Shown here: positions 16,892 to 26,145 of the stretch, piece after piece
How positions within the stretch are numbered: the stretch's first letter is position 1
Layout: every line of letters begins with the position of its first letter
Assembly (NCBI RefSeq): GCF_009729415.1
Contig: NZ_MPKW01000023.1
Location: forward strand, 248,001-312,000
Reading direction: 5' to 3'
Length of the DNA: 64,000 nucleotides
From: Mycolicibacterium sp. CBMA 234
GTDB lineage: Bacteria > Actinomycetota > Actinomycetes > Mycobacteriales > Mycobacteriaceae
Program-made: the position numbers and the translations under genes
Notes under the pieces: generated by a model
Databases searched by the model: none
What the model was told of the DNA's origin: nothing
Seen by the model: the letters and a program-made list of their open reading frames with translations, nothing else

Positions 16892-17240
16892 CCCCGTAGG
16901 AAGTGCAATAAATTGCGCGCACAGCCATTACTGATCAGGGATAACCTAACCACAATTCGAGCGGCGCGGTGCACGTTTGGCGGAGGTGAATCACGTTGTG
17001 CTGGTTGCCTTCTCGGCTTTCGCGCGCGTGAATATTTGCTGTATTCGCGTTTCTGTGAATGCGTAATTTGCCGATGATTATGCAGTTGTCTGTGCCGTAT
17101 GGCGGAATTCGAATTCCCGCGCCGAAGAGGGTCTTCGCCATTTCTTCGCTGGCAGATGGGGTGGTGGTGGCGACAATGGGCATGGCTGTGGGCCTGGCTG
17201 CGCCTGCTCGATCGCTTGGCGCTGGGCGTACGGTCGCCCG
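16892..17240. other. Gene-free, AT-richer intergenic stretch
   Basis: About 350 bp between the divergent GT-C gene and the carboxymuconolactone decarboxylase-like gene. Base composition is visibly more AT-rich than the surroundings from about 16900 to 17110 (for example GCGTAATTTGCCGATGATTA). Short open frames exist but none has a convincing ribosome site or recognisable product. It presumably holds both divergent promoters. Confidence 0.6.
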
Positions 17241-17642
17241 ATGACCAGCGAATCAGATTCGACAGCTTCGGCATTCGACACCGGAATGGCCACCCGGCGC
17301 CAAGTCATGGGCGACGACTTCGTCGACCGCGCACTGGACCGCACCAGCGGCACCGAATCGGAACTGATCCAGCGCTTCGTCACCGAGCACGTCTGGGATG
17401 CGGTGTGGAACCGGCCCGGCCTGAGCCGTCGTGACCGCAGCCTGCTGAACCTCGGCATGCTGACGGCCCTTCGCGCGCACGAAGAACTTGCCGGCCATGT
17501 GCGCGGAGGGCTCAACAACGGACTCGCCCGTGAGGAGATCGTCGAAGCGATCATCCATGCCACGGGCTACTGCGGGGCGCCCGCAGCGCTGAGCGCGATG
17601 CGGGTGGTTCAGCAGGTGCTCGACGAAACTCGGCCGGCTTAG
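17241..17642 (+). CDS. Carboxymuconolactone decarboxylase family protein (PcaC-like)
   Basis: 133 residues of the AhpD/CMD fold. Features match the PcaC branch: RAHEELAGHVRGGLNNGLAREEIVEAIIHATGYCGAPAALSAM, with the HxxG segment and single Cys. PcaC removes CO2 from 4-carboxymuconolactone in protocatechuate breakdown, but no other pca gene is nearby, so the true substrate is uncertain. ATG 17241 begins MTSESDSTASAFDTG. It converges with a DUF385 gene 14 bp downstream. Confidence 0.83.
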   Translation: MTSESDSTASAFDTGMATRRQVMGDDFVDRALDRTSGTESELIQRFVTEHVWDAVWNRPGLSRRDRSLLNLGMLTALRAHEELAGHVRGGLNNGLAREEIVEAIIHATGYCGAPAALSAMRVVQQVLDETRPA

Positions 17643-17656
17643 GCCGTCCTATATCG

Positions 17657-18037
17657 TCAGGTTCGGCGCAGCAGTACCGCCTGCTCAAAAGGCAAGCGCG
17701 GGAACACCTTACGCAAGGACCCGGTGATGAGTGGAGCGGCTTCCTCCTTGCTCACCACGCGCGGCTCGACGACGTCGAACGTCTGACCACGCCGGGTTAT
17801 CCGGCCGCCGCCGGACTTGGTGATGTTCTTCAGCCAGTCGCGGTCGGGGCCATAGGTCAACAGGATCGCGAAGCCGTCGGCGGTGGTGAACACCGTCAAT
17901 GGCGTGCGGAACGTCTTGCCCGACTTACGCCCGACGTGCTCGAGGATGCCGAAGGTAGGCGCGCGGCCTGCCCACAGCCGTTGGATGGGGTTGGTGACTC
18001 GACGGTTGAAACGGGCGACCGATTGCGGAATCTGCAT
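17657..18037 (-). CDS. Deazaflavin-dependent nitroreductase family protein (DUF385)
   Basis: About 126 residues with the FDOR-A/DUF385 pattern: GILEHVGRKSGKTFRTPLTVF, where GRKSGK binds F420, followed by FAILLTYGPDRDWLKNITKSGGG. Such proteins use coenzyme F420 in reductions in mycobacteria. ATG 18037 is preceded by GATGGGG; ATG 18055 is a close alternative, and the much longer open frame upstream lacks family similarity. Two more members of this family lie in the window (19509 and 41053). Confidence 0.8.
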   Translation of the reverse strand: MQIPQSVARFNRRVTNPIQRLWAGRAPTFGILEHVGRKSGKTFRTPLTVFTTADGFAILLTYGPDRDWLKNITKSGGGRITRRGQTFDVVEPRVVSKEEAAPLITGSLRKVFPRLPFEQAVLLRRT

Positions 18038-18164
18038 GGCCCCATCGTCCGCCATCGTGACGGGGGTAGCCAGGCGAGCGAGTAAAGTTACCGAGCGGTA
18101 GCGGCGATGACGCCGTGCCGCACACAACCTGTAACCCGCTGATTTCATCTTCGAGGAGGAATGC

Positions 18165-19493
18165 ATGCCTGCGCCCGCCAATGCCGACGCCCGCCGGATC
18201 TATGACCTGGAGCGCAGCCGCGTATTCCACTCGTGGTCGGCCCAAGGGAAGCTGGACCCGCTGGTCTTCACCGGCGGCGAGGGCAGCTACCTCATCGACG
18301 GTGACGGCAACCGGCTGCTCGACTTCTCCAGCCAGCTCGTCTACACCAACATCGGCCACCAGCACCCCAAGGTCGTCGCCGCGATCGCCGAGCAGGCCGC
18401 CAAGCTGTGCACCATCGCGCCGCAGCACGCCAACGAAGCCCGCGCCACCGCCGCTGACCTGATCTGCCAGGTCGCGCCCGAAGGCTTCAACCGGGTGTTC
18501 TTCACCAACGGTGGCGCCGACGCCGTCGAACACGCCATCCGCATGGCCCGCGTGTACACCGGCCGCTACAAGACGCTGTCGACCTACCGCAGCTACCACG
18601 GCGGCACCGCGCTGACCATCAATCTGACCGGCGACGTCCGTCGCTGGGGCAATGACTATGGCAGCGAGGGCACCACACACTTCTTCGGCCCGTTCCTGTA
18701 CCGCAGCCAGTTCGGCTCGCAGACGCCGGAGGAAGAGGCGGAGCGCTCGTTGGCGCACCTGCGGTCCGTCATCGAATTCGAAGGCCCCGGCGCGTTCGCG
18801 GCGATCATCCTGGAGTCGGTGCCCGGCACCGTCGGCATCATGCCGCCGCCGCCCGGCTACCTGCAGGGCGTGCGGGAACTGTGCGACCAGCACGGCATCG
18901 TGATGATCCTCGACGAGGTGATGGCCGGCTTCGGGCGGACCGGCAAGTGGTTCGCGCTGGACAACTACGACGTCACCCCGGACCTGATCACCTTCGCCAA
19001 GGGCGTCAACTCCGGCTACGTGCCGCTCGGTGGCGTCATCGTCAGCGACAAGATCCTGGAGCGCTTCCTGGAGCAGCCGTACCCCGGCGGCCTGACGTAC
19101 TCCGGACACCCGCTGGCCTGCGCTGCGTCGGTGGCGACGCTGACCGCGATGCACGACGAGAAGATCGTCGAGAACGCCGAGCTGATCGGCACCGACGTCT
19201 TCGGACCCGGCCTCGCGGCGCTGGCCGAGAAGCACGACATCATCGGCGACGTGCGCGGTCTGGGTGTGTTCTGGGCCGTCGAGCTGGTCAAGGACCGGGC
19301 CACCAAGGAGCCGCTGGCTCCTTACGGCGGCAGCTCGCCGGAGATGGGCGCCATCAACGCGCGCGCTCGCCAGAACGGCCTGCTGCTGTTCATGAACTAC
19401 AACCGCTTCCACCTGGTGCCGCCGTGCAACATCAGCATCGACGACGCCAAGCGCGGGTTGGACATTCTCGACGATGCGCTGAGCGCCGTATAG
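18165..19493 (+). CDS. Class III (omega) aminotransferase, PLP-dependent
   Basis: 442 residues. Fold type I aminotransferase with TNGGADAVEHAIRMAR (phosphate contact), YHGGTALTINLTGD, ILDEVMAGFGRTGKWFA (Asp to the pyridine nitrogen), and LITFAKGVNSGYVPLGG containing the Schiff-base Lys. A strong site CGAGGAGG precedes ATG 18165. It converts an amine or amino acid with a keto acid acceptor; the substrate is not fixed by sequence. The DUF385 gene 15 nt downstream may be co-transcribed. Distinct from hemL at 20.2 kb, which shares the fold. Confidence 0.88.
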   Translation: MPAPANADARRIYDLERSRVFHSWSAQGKLDPLVFTGGEGSYLIDGDGNRLLDFSSQLVYTNIGHQHPKVVAAIAEQAAKLCTIAPQHANEARATAADLICQVAPEGFNRVFFTNGGADAVEHAIRMARVYTGRYKTLSTYRSYHGGTALTINLTGDVRRWGNDYGSEGTTHFFGPFLYRSQFGSQTPEEEAERSLAHLRSVIEFEGPGAFAAIILESVPGTVGIMPPPPGYLQGVRELCDQHGIVMILDEVMAGFGRTGKWFALDNYDVTPDLITFAKGVNSGYVPLGGVIVSDKILERFLEQPYPGGLTYSGHPLACAASVATLTAMHDEKIVENAELIGTDVFGPGLAALAEKHDIIGDVRGLGVFWAVELVKDRATKEPLAPYGGSSPEMGAINARARQNGLLLFMNYNRFHLVPPCNISIDDAKRGLDILDDALSAV

Positions 19494-19508
19494 CCATACG
19501 CTTGGCCA

Positions 19509-19895
19509 ATGGCCTACCTGAAGCCCCCGTGGTTCGTGACGAATGTCTTCAACCGCATTGCCCGAATCACCGGGGTGGGCGGTAGCGAGACGCTGACCGT
19601 CACGAAGCGGACCAGCCACGAGCTACAGCACATTCCGGTGGTAGTGCCGGTCGTCGACGGGGTCCGGTATCTGGTCTCGACGCGCGGTGAGTCGGAGTGG
19701 GTGAAGAACGTCCGGGCCAACCCGGTGGTCTCCCTCAACAAACTGAGCTTCATGGCCATCGAGGTGCCGGTCGCCGACGCCGGGCCGATCATCGCGGCGT
19801 ACCGGCCGCTGGCCGGCAAGGTCGTCGAGAGCTACTGGGAGCAGCTGCCCGACGACGCCGACCACCCGGTCTTCAAGCTGACGCCGCAGGACTAG
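19509..19895 (+). CDS. Nitroreductase/deazaflavin-type FDOR family protein
   Basis: 128 residues: MAYLKPPWFVTNVFNRIARITGVGGSETL, then HIPVVVPVVDGVRYLVSTRGESEWVKNVRAN, the WxxNxRA signature of the DUF385/FDOR split beta-barrel family. The usual GRKSG motif is replaced (LTVTKRTSHELQHIPV), so F420 binding may be altered. ATG 19509 lies 15 nt after the aminotransferase stop, suggesting one transcript. Function unknown. Confidence 0.75.
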   Translation: MAYLKPPWFVTNVFNRIARITGVGGSETLTVTKRTSHELQHIPVVVPVVDGVRYLVSTRGESEWVKNVRANPVVSLNKLSFMAIEVPVADAGPIIAAYRPLAGKVVESYWEQLPDDADHPVFKLTPQD

Positions 19896-20232
19896 CCGCC
19901 GGACTGGGGGAGTGCGCCCGGGTCACGCCCGGCGCTCCAGCCTCACTAGTCACTTCAACGTGGTGGTGCTGCGACGAGTGTGCGGCCAGCGCGTGAAAAT
20001 CGCGATGAAGCCGCGCTAGCTGCACATTCGTGGACGCGAGCCTGACCAGATGGCGGAAATCCGCCCCGAAAATCGCCCAGTTGTCAGGCTCGTGAATGCG
20101 GGCGCGCCGCCAGCCTGGTTTGGGGCTGATGAGGCGCCTGGGGCGCTGGTCTGGGCGGCCGAGGCCTGCCGTTACCCAACCCACTACACCCTGTAGTTGG
20201 TCCATTTGCGCCGGGCTGGGACACTGGTGGCC
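19896..20232. other. Gene-free stretch upstream of hemL with inverted repeats
   Basis: About 340 bp with no convincing gene. CGAGCCTGAC at 20037-20046 is complemented by GTCAGGCTCG at 20083-20092, and between them GCGGA-AA-TCCGC forms a small perfect hairpin at 20053-20064. These may be regulatory for hemL or a terminator for the upstream operon. A hemL promoter must lie in the 3' part. Confidence 0.5.
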
Positions 20233-21537
20233 ATGCGCTCTACCGACGTCTCCGCGAAACTGTTCGCCGACGCGTCGACCGTGATCCCCGGCGGGGTCAA
20301 CTCGCCAGTGCGGGCCTTCAGCTCGGTCGGCGGTACCCCTCGCTTCATCACGTCGGCCAACGGCTATTGGCTGACCGACGCCGACGGCAACCGCTACGTC
20401 GACCTGGTGTGTTCGTGGGGTCCGATGATCCTCGGCCACGCGCACCCGGCCGTGGTCGAGGCCGTGCAGTCCACCGTGGTCAATGGCCTGTCCTTCGGGG
20501 CGCCGACGCCCGCCGAGACGGAACTGGCGCGCGAGATCATCGACCGCGTCGCTCCGGTGGAGCGGATCCGGTTCGTGAACTCCGGCACCGAGGCCACCAT
20601 GAGCGCCATTCGGCTGGCCCGCGGGTTCACCGGCCGGCCCAAGATCGTGAAGTTCTCCGGCTGCTACCACGGCCACAGTGACGCGCTGCTCGCCGCCGCC
20701 GGCTCGGGCGTCGCGACGCTGGGCCTGCCGTCGTCGCCCGGTGTCACCGGTGCGGCCGCCGCCGACACCATCGTGCTGCCGTACAACGACCTCGACGCCG
20801 TGCGCCAGACCTTCGCCGAGCACGGTGACCAGATCGCGTGCGTCATCAGCGAGGCCGCCGCGGGCAACATGGGCACCGTTGCCCCGCTGCCGGGCTACAA
20901 CGCCGCGCTGAAGCAGATCACCGCCGACGCCGGCGCGCTGCTGATCCTCGATGAGGTGATGACCGGCTTCCGCGTCAGCCGCGGCGGTTGGTACGGCGTC
21001 GATCCGGTCGATGCCGACCTGTTCACCTTCGGCAAGGTGATGAGCGGCGGCCTACCCGCCGCAGCGTTCGGTGGTCGTGCCGAAGTGATGGAACGCCTGG
21101 CGCCGCTGGGTCCCGTCTACCAGGCCGGCACGTTGTCCGGGAACCCCGTCGCCATGGCCGCCGGCTTGGCGACGCTGCGCGCCGCCGACGACGCCGTCTA
21201 CCGCACCCTGGACGCCCACGCCGACCGGCTGGCCGGGCTGCTGACCGATGCACTCACCGAAGCCTCTGTGGCGCACCAGATTTCGCGGGCCGGCAACTTC
21301 TTGACGGTGTTCTTCGGCGACGCGCCCGTCACCGACTTCGAGTCCGCCAAGGCCACCGAGACCTGGCGCTACCCGGCCTTCTTCCATGCCCTGCTGGACG
21401 CCGGGGTGTACCCGCCGTGCAGCGCTTTCGAAACCTGGTTCGTCTCGGCCGCACTCGACGACGCTGCGTTCGACCGGATCGCCGACGCGCTGCCCGCCGC
21501 CGCGCGGGCCGCCGCCCAAGCTCAGGAGCCAGCTTGA
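20233..21537 (+). CDS. hemL: Glutamate-1-semialdehyde 2,1-aminomutase
   Basis: Converts glutamate-1-semialdehyde to 5-aminolevulinate, feeding HemB. 434 residues. Seen: VIPGGVNSPVRAFSSVGGTPRF (family N-terminus), VNSGTEATMSAIRLARGFT, CYHGHSDALL, LILDEVMTGFR, and LFTFGKVMSGGLPAAAFGG carrying the PLP Lys. ATG 20233 fits the family start; GTG 20227 is an alternative. The stop overlaps the phosphatase start (TTGA). First gene of a run continuing into the cytochrome c maturation genes. Confidence 0.97.
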   Translation: MRSTDVSAKLFADASTVIPGGVNSPVRAFSSVGGTPRFITSANGYWLTDADGNRYVDLVCSWGPMILGHAHPAVVEAVQSTVVNGLSFGAPTPAETELAREIIDRVAPVERIRFVNSGTEATMSAIRLARGFTGRPKIVKFSGCYHGHSDALLAAAGSGVATLGLPSSPGVTGAAAADTIVLPYNDLDAVRQTFAEHGDQIACVISEAAAGNMGTVAPLPGYNAALKQITADAGALLILDEVMTGFRVSRGGWYGVDPVDADLFTFGKVMSGGLPAAAFGGRAEVMERLAPLGPVYQAGTLSGNPVAMAAGLATLRAADDAVYRTLDAHADRLAGLLTDALTEASVAHQISRAGNFLTVFFGDAPVTDFESAKATETWRYPAFFHALLDAGVYPPCSAFETWFVSAALDDAAFDRIADALPAAARAAAQAQEPA

Positions 21538-22142
21538 CCGAGAAGACGATCGTGCACGTCATGCGCCACGGCGAAGTGCACAATCCCGACAAAATCCTCT
21601 ACGGCCGCAAGCCCAATTTTCACCTGTCCGAGCGTGGCCGTGCGCAGGCCGAGGCCGTCGCGGGCTGGCTGGCTGAACGCGACATCGTCTACGTGGTGGC
21701 CTCGCCGCTGGAGCGCGCCCAGGAGACCGCGACGCCCATCGCGGCCCGGCACGGCCTGCCCATCGACACCGATCCCGAGCTCATCGAGTCGGCGAATGTG
21801 TTTGAGGGACAGCGGGTTTCGCCCGGCGATGGCGCGCTGCGCAACCCCCTCAACTGGTGGCACTTGCGCGACCCGAAGACCCCGTCGTGGGGCGAGCCGT
21901 ACAAGCACATCGCTGAGCGCATGACGGCCGCCGTGGACCGGGCCCGGATCAAGGGTGCGGGTCACGAGGCGGTCTGCGTCAGCCACCAGCTGCCGGTGGA
22001 GACGCTGCGCCGGGCCATGCTCGGCCGCAAGCTGCACCACTTCCCGACGAAGCGGATGTGCAACCTGGCGTCGTTGACGTCGTTCTACTTCCATGGCGAC
22101 GAGATGGTCGGCTGGGGATACGCGGAGCTGGCCGGACAGTGA
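21534..22142 (+). CDS. Histidine phosphatase (phosphoglycerate mutase-like) family protein (Rv0525-like)
   Basis: About 202 residues. The phosphohistidine motif is VHVMRHGEVHNP (RHG) near the N-terminus, VVASPLERAQETATPIA supplies the second Arg, and VCVSHQLPVETLR supplies the second catalytic His. TTG 21534 overlaps the hemL stop; GTG 21552 is an alternative but would remove part of strand 1. Always found between hemL and the cytochrome c genes in mycobacteria; substrate unknown. Confidence 0.88.
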   Translation: MTEKTIVHVMRHGEVHNPDKILYGRKPNFHLSERGRAQAEAVAGWLAERDIVYVVASPLERAQETATPIAARHGLPIDTDPELIESANVFEGQRVSPGDGALRNPLNWWHLRDPKTPSWGEPYKHIAERMTAAVDRARIKGAGHEAVCVSHQLPVETLRRAMLGRKLHHFPTKRMCNLASLTSFYFHGDEMVGWGYAELAGQ

Positions 22143-22750
22143 CATCGTTGGTGGCCCGTACCGGGGCGGTAGTGGCGGCCGTGATGACGGCGGCCGCGCT
22201 GCTGGTCGGCTGCTCCACCGGCGACGACGCGGTTGCTCAGGGCGGCACCTTCGAGTTCGTGGCGCCGGGCGGCAAGACCGACATCTTCTACGACCCGCCG
22301 GCCAGTCGCGGCAAGCCGGGCGCGGTGCACGGACCGTCGCTGACCGACCCGTCGAAAACCCTGTCCCTGGACGACTTTTCGGGCCAGGTCGTGGTGATCA
22401 ATGTGTGGGGTCAGTGGTGCGGCCCGTGCCGCTCCGAGATCTCCGAGCTGCAGAAGGTCTACGAGCAGACCAAGGCGCAAGGCGTCGCCTTTCTCGGCAT
22501 CGACGTGCGCGACAACAACCGGCAGGCCGCCGTCGACTTCATCGTCGACCACAAGGTGACGTTCCCGTCCATCTATGACCCGGCCATGCGCACCATGATC
22601 GCGTTCGGCGGCAAGTACCCGACGACCGTCATCCCGTCGACGCTGGTGCTGGACCGTCAGCACCGGGTGGCCGCGGTGTTCCTGCGCGAGCTGCTGGCCG
22701 ACGACCTCACGCCTGTTGTCGAGCGACTCGCCAAAGAGGGCAAGGCATGA
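22139..22750 (+). CDS. TlpA/ResA-like thioredoxin-fold lipoprotein (Rv0526-like)
   Basis: About 203 residues. Signal sequence with lipobox LLVGC (Cys25) predicts a membrane-anchored extracytoplasmic protein. The redox motif is NVWGQWCGPCRSEISELQKVYE (WCGPC), in the AhpC-TSA/TlpA fold, with the cis-Pro strand PTTVIPSTLVLD. It probably reduces the apocytochrome c CxxCH thiols, receiving electrons from the CcdA protein encoded next. GTG 22139 overlaps the previous stop by 4 bp, and its own stop overlaps ccdA. Confidence 0.92.
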   Translation: MTSLVARTGAVVAAVMTAAALLVGCSTGDDAVAQGGTFEFVAPGGKTDIFYDPPASRGKPGAVHGPSLTDPSKTLSLDDFSGQVVVINVWGQWCGPCRSEISELQKVYEQTKAQGVAFLGIDVRDNNRQAAVDFIVDHKVTFPSIYDPAMRTMIAFGGKYPTTVIPSTLVLDRQHRVAAVFLRELLADDLTPVVERLAKEGKA

Positions 22751-23526
22751 CCGGATTCGCCGAAACCGCCGCGGCCGGACCGCTGCTGGTGGCCATCGGG
22801 GTGAGCGTGCTGGCCGGCCTGGTGTCCTTTGCCTCTCCGTGCGTGGTGCCGCTCGTGCCGGGGTATCTGTCGTATCTGGCCGCGGTCGTCGGCGTTGACG
22901 ATGCGCCCGATGCCTCGGGTGCCACGAAGGTCCGCACCGCTCGCTGGCGGGTGGCCGGCGCGGCGATGTTGTTCGTCGCGGGCTTCACCGCGGTGTTCCT
23001 GATGGGCGCGGTCGCGGTGCTTGGCCTGACCACCACGCTGATCGTCAATCAGATGCTGCTGCAACGCATCGGCGGTGTCATCACGGTGTTGATGGGCCTG
23101 GTGTTCATCGGCCTGGTGCCGGCGCTGCAGCGTCAGGTGCGGTTCACCCCGCGCCAGGTGTCGACGGTCGTTGGCGCCCCGCTGCTGGGCGCGGTGTTCG
23201 GGCTGGGCTGGACGCCGTGCCTGGGCCCGACGCTCACCGGCGTCATCGCGGTGGCCTCGGCCAGTGACGGGGCCAGCGTTGCGCGCGGCATCGCGCTCGT
23301 GGTCGCGTACTGCCTGGGGCTCGGAATTCCGTTCGTGCTGTTGGCCTTCGGCTCAGCCCGCGCGGTGCAGGGGCTGGGCTGGCTGCGCCGGCACACCCGC
23401 GCCATTCAGATTTTCGGCGGGCTGCTGCTGATCGTGGTGGGTACGGCGCTGGTCACCGGCGTTTGGAACGACTTCACCTCGTGGGTGCGCGACGCCTTCG
23501 TCAGTAACGTGAGGCTCCCGATATGA
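22747..23526 (+). CDS. ccdA: Cytochrome c biogenesis protein CcdA (thiol-disulfide electron carrier)
   Basis: 259 residues, six hydrophobic helices. Contains the two membrane cysteine motifs of the DsbD/CcdA family: LVSFASPCVVPLVPGYLSYLA in helix 1 and FGLGWTPCLGPTLTGVIA in helix 4, which carry electrons from cytosolic thioredoxin to the extracytoplasmic TlpA-like protein. Overlaps its neighbours by 4 bp on both sides. Part of the System II cytochrome c maturation operon (Rv0526-Rv0529 order). Confidence 0.93.
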   Translation: MTGFAETAAAGPLLVAIGVSVLAGLVSFASPCVVPLVPGYLSYLAAVVGVDDAPDASGATKVRTARWRVAGAAMLFVAGFTAVFLMGAVAVLGLTTTLIVNQMLLQRIGGVITVLMGLVFIGLVPALQRQVRFTPRQVSTVVGAPLLGAVFGLGWTPCLGPTLTGVIAVASASDGASVARGIALVVAYCLGLGIPFVLLAFGSARAVQGLGWLRRHTRAIQIFGGLLLIVVGTALVTGVWNDFTSWVRDAFVSNVRLPI

Positions 23527-25178
23527 CCGATGTCGCTTCGCAGGACGACGTGTTAACCCCAGAAATCCGCCGTCCCGGCCCGATCTCGCGGGTGTTCGCG
23601 CTTTTCCGGAACACCTGGCGGACGCTGACGTCCATGGGCACCGCGCTGGTGCTGTTGTTCCTGCTGGCCCTCGGCGCGATCCCGGGCGCACTGCTGCCGC
23701 AGCGCTCACTGAACGCCGGCAAGGTCGACGAATACCTGGCTCAGCATCCGCTGATCGGCCCGTGGCTGGACAAGGTGCAGGCGTTTTCGGTGTTCTCGAG
23801 CTTCTGGTTCACCGCCATCTACGTGCTGCTGTTCATCTCCCTGGTGGGCTGCCTGACGCCGCGGATGCTCGAGCACATCCGCAGCCTGCGCACCGTCCCG
23901 GTGCCCGCGCCGCGCAACCTGGCCCGGCTGCCCAAGCACACCGAAGCCAGCGTTGCCGGTGACGCGTCTGCCGTCGCCGACCAGATGACGGCCAAACTCA
24001 AGGGCTGGCGCAAGACCACAAGGAAAATCGACGACGGCAGCGGTGAGATCACAGAGATCTCCGCAGAGAAGGGCTACCTGCGCGAGTTCGGCAACATCGT
24101 CTTCCACTTCTCGCTGCTGGGCCTGCTGGTGGCCATCGCCTTCGGCAAGATGTTCGGCTACGAGGGCAACGTCATCGTCATCGCCGACAGCGGGCCCGGT
24201 TTTTGTTCGGCTTCCCCGGCCGCCTTCGACTCGTTCCGCGCAGGCAACGTGGTCGACGGCACCGCGCTGCACCCCAGCTGCCTGCGGGTGCACGACTTCG
24301 ACGCCCGGTACCTGCCCAGCGGGCAGGCCACGGCGTTCGCCGCCAACATCGACTACCAGGACGGCGCCGACCTCGTCAGCGGCACCTGGCGGCCGTACCG
24401 GCTCGAGGTCAACCACCCGCTGCGAATCGGTGGCGAGCGCATCTACCTGCAGGGCCACGGCTACGCGCCGACCTTCACCGTCACGTTCCCGGGTGGGCAG
24501 ACCCGCACCTCGACCGTGCAGTGGAAGCCCGAGAACGCGTTGACGCTGCTGTCGTCGGGCGTCATGCGCGTCGACCCGCCGGGTGGCACCTATCCCGACG
24601 ACCGCGAGCGGCGCAAACACCAGATCGCCATCCAGGGCTTGTTCGCCCCGACCGCCGAGCTGGACGGCAAGCTGCTGTCCTCGAGTTTCCCGGCGCTGAA
24701 CTCGCCCGCGGTGGCCATCGACATCTATCGCGGTGACAGCGGCCTGGACAGCGGTAAGCCGCAGTCCTTGTTCTCGCTGGACCCCAGCCTCATCGAGCAG
24801 AAGCGGCTCACCAAGCAGGCGCGGGTGAACCTGAAGGCCGGCGAGCAGACCAAGCTGGACGACGGCACCATCGTGAAGTTCGACGGCGCGGTGCCGTTCA
24901 TCAACATCCAGGTCTCGCATGATCCGGCGCAGGCGTGGGTGCTGGTGTTCGCGCTGACCATGATGGGCGGGCTGGTGGTGTCGTTGGTGGTGCGCCGCCG
25001 CCGGATTTGGATTCGGATCGTGTCGGCCGGGCCGGGTACCGTCAACGTCGAGCTCGGTGGCCTGGCCCGGACAGACAACTCAGGGTGGGGTGACGAGTTC
25101 GAGAAGCTCACCGCGCGGTTGGTGGGAGGAACGGAAAGCATGAACGGTCAGCGAGCAGCGAAGGCGGATCGCGCATGA
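23523..25178 (+). CDS. resB: Cytochrome c biogenesis protein ResB
   Basis: 551 residues. Three N-terminal helices, including SMGTALVLLFLLALGAIPGALLPQRSL and FTAIYVLLFISLVGCLTPRM, with a further helix at VFHFSLLGLLVAIAFGKMFG, then a large extracytoplasmic domain (GTWRPYRLEVNHPLRIGGERIYLQGH cut into strands) and a C-terminal helix near WVLVFALTMMGGLVVSLVV. ResB forms the haem export and ligation complex with CcsB. Overlaps ccdA and ccsB by 4 bp. Confidence 0.92.
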   Translation: MTDVASQDDVLTPEIRRPGPISRVFALFRNTWRTLTSMGTALVLLFLLALGAIPGALLPQRSLNAGKVDEYLAQHPLIGPWLDKVQAFSVFSSFWFTAIYVLLFISLVGCLTPRMLEHIRSLRTVPVPAPRNLARLPKHTEASVAGDASAVADQMTAKLKGWRKTTRKIDDGSGEITEISAEKGYLREFGNIVFHFSLLGLLVAIAFGKMFGYEGNVIVIADSGPGFCSASPAAFDSFRAGNVVDGTALHPSCLRVHDFDARYLPSGQATAFAANIDYQDGADLVSGTWRPYRLEVNHPLRIGGERIYLQGHGYAPTFTVTFPGGQTRTSTVQWKPENALTLLSSGVMRVDPPGGTYPDDRERRKHQIAIQGLFAPTAELDGKLLSSSFPALNSPAVAIDIYRGDSGLDSGKPQSLFSLDPSLIEQKRLTKQARVNLKAGEQTKLDDGTIVKFDGAVPFINIQVSHDPAQAWVLVFALTMMGGLVVSLVVRRRRIWIRIVSAGPGTVNVELGGLARTDNSGWGDEFEKLTARLVGGTESMNGQRAAKADRA

Positions 25179-26143
25179 ACACAGAGCACATTGACGTAGA
25201 CCTGGCCCGGTACTCGGACTGGGCTTTCTTCAGCTCGTGGTCGGTGCTGTGCCTGGCGTTTGTCCTGCTGGCTGTGGAGCTGGCATCCAGCCGCGGCAGG
25301 AAGGTCGAGAACCGGGAGCTGGTCGGCGCGGGCGTGGGCGCCAATAGCGCCACCCCGGGCGTGATTGTTGACGCACCGGCTCGAACGGTTGATGAACGGA
25401 TCGGCCGTGTCGGGCTGTCGCTGGTGTACGTCGGCATCGCGATGCTCTTCGTCTGCATCGTGCTGCGTGGTGTGGCCACCATGCGCGTGCCGTGGGGCAA
25501 CATGTACGAGTTCATCAACCTGACCAGCTTCTGCGGGTTGGTCGCGGCCGCCATCGTGCTGCGTAAGCCCCAGTTCCGGGCGCTGTGGGTGTTCGTTCTG
25601 GTGCCCGAGCTGATCCTGCTGGCGGTGTCGGTCAAGTACCTGTACACCAACGCCGCACCGGTGATGCCCGCGCTGCAGTCGTACTGGCTGCCCATCCACG
25701 TCTCGGTCGTCAGCCTCGGTTCCGGGGTGTTCCTCGTCGGTGGTGTCGCGAGCATCCTGTTCCTGCTGAAGATGTCGCCGCTGGCCGAGCAGGACAGCGG
25801 CTTCGGCCGCATGATCCAACGGCTGCCCGATGCCCAGACGCTGGACCGCATCGCTTACCGGACCACCATCTTCGCGTTCCCGATCTTCGGCTTCGGTGTC
25901 ATCTTCGGCGCCATCTGGGCCGAAGAAGCGTGGGGCCGCTACTGGGGCTGGGACCCCAAGGAGACGGTGTCGTTCGTCGCCTGGGTGGTCTACGCCGCGT
26001 ACCTGCACGCCCGATCCACCGCGGGCTGGCGCGACAAGAAGTCCGCGTGGATCAACGTCGTCGGCTTCGTCGCCATGGTGTTCAACTTGTTCTTCATCAA
26101 CCTGGTGACCGTCGGCCTGCATTCGTACGCCGGGGTCGGCTGA
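25175..26143 (+). CDS. ccsB: Cytochrome c biogenesis protein CcsB (CcsA type, haem handling)
   Basis: 322 residues, about eight helices. The WWD-type haem-binding motif is visible as WAEEAWGRYWGWDPKET near residues 247-262, and PWGNMYEF and HVSVVSLGSGVF carry the periplasmic and membrane His regions. With ResB it moves haem across the membrane and attaches it to CxxCH cysteines. Last of the four coupled maturation genes; the MinD-like gene starts 2 nt later. Confidence 0.95.
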   Translation: MNTEHIDVDLARYSDWAFFSSWSVLCLAFVLLAVELASSRGRKVENRELVGAGVGANSATPGVIVDAPARTVDERIGRVGLSLVYVGIAMLFVCIVLRGVATMRVPWGNMYEFINLTSFCGLVAAAIVLRKPQFRALWVFVLVPELILLAVSVKYLYTNAAPVMPALQSYWLPIHVSVVSLGSGVFLVGGVASILFLLKMSPLAEQDSGFGRMIQRLPDAQTLDRIAYRTTIFAFPIFGFGVIFGAIWAEEAWGRYWGWDPKETVSFVAWVVYAAYLHARSTAGWRDKKSAWINVVGFVAMVFNLFFINLVTVGLHSYAGVG

Positions 26144-26145
26144 GC

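Noticed and set aside
18165..19493. Aminotransferase as a second hemL
   Set aside because: It shares the PLP fold but lacks the HemL N-terminal GGVNSPVRAF signature, which is present in the gene at 20233.
17925..19619. 564-codon minus-strand open frame
   Set aside because: Complement of the class III aminotransferase gene, which has a complete set of PLP motifs.
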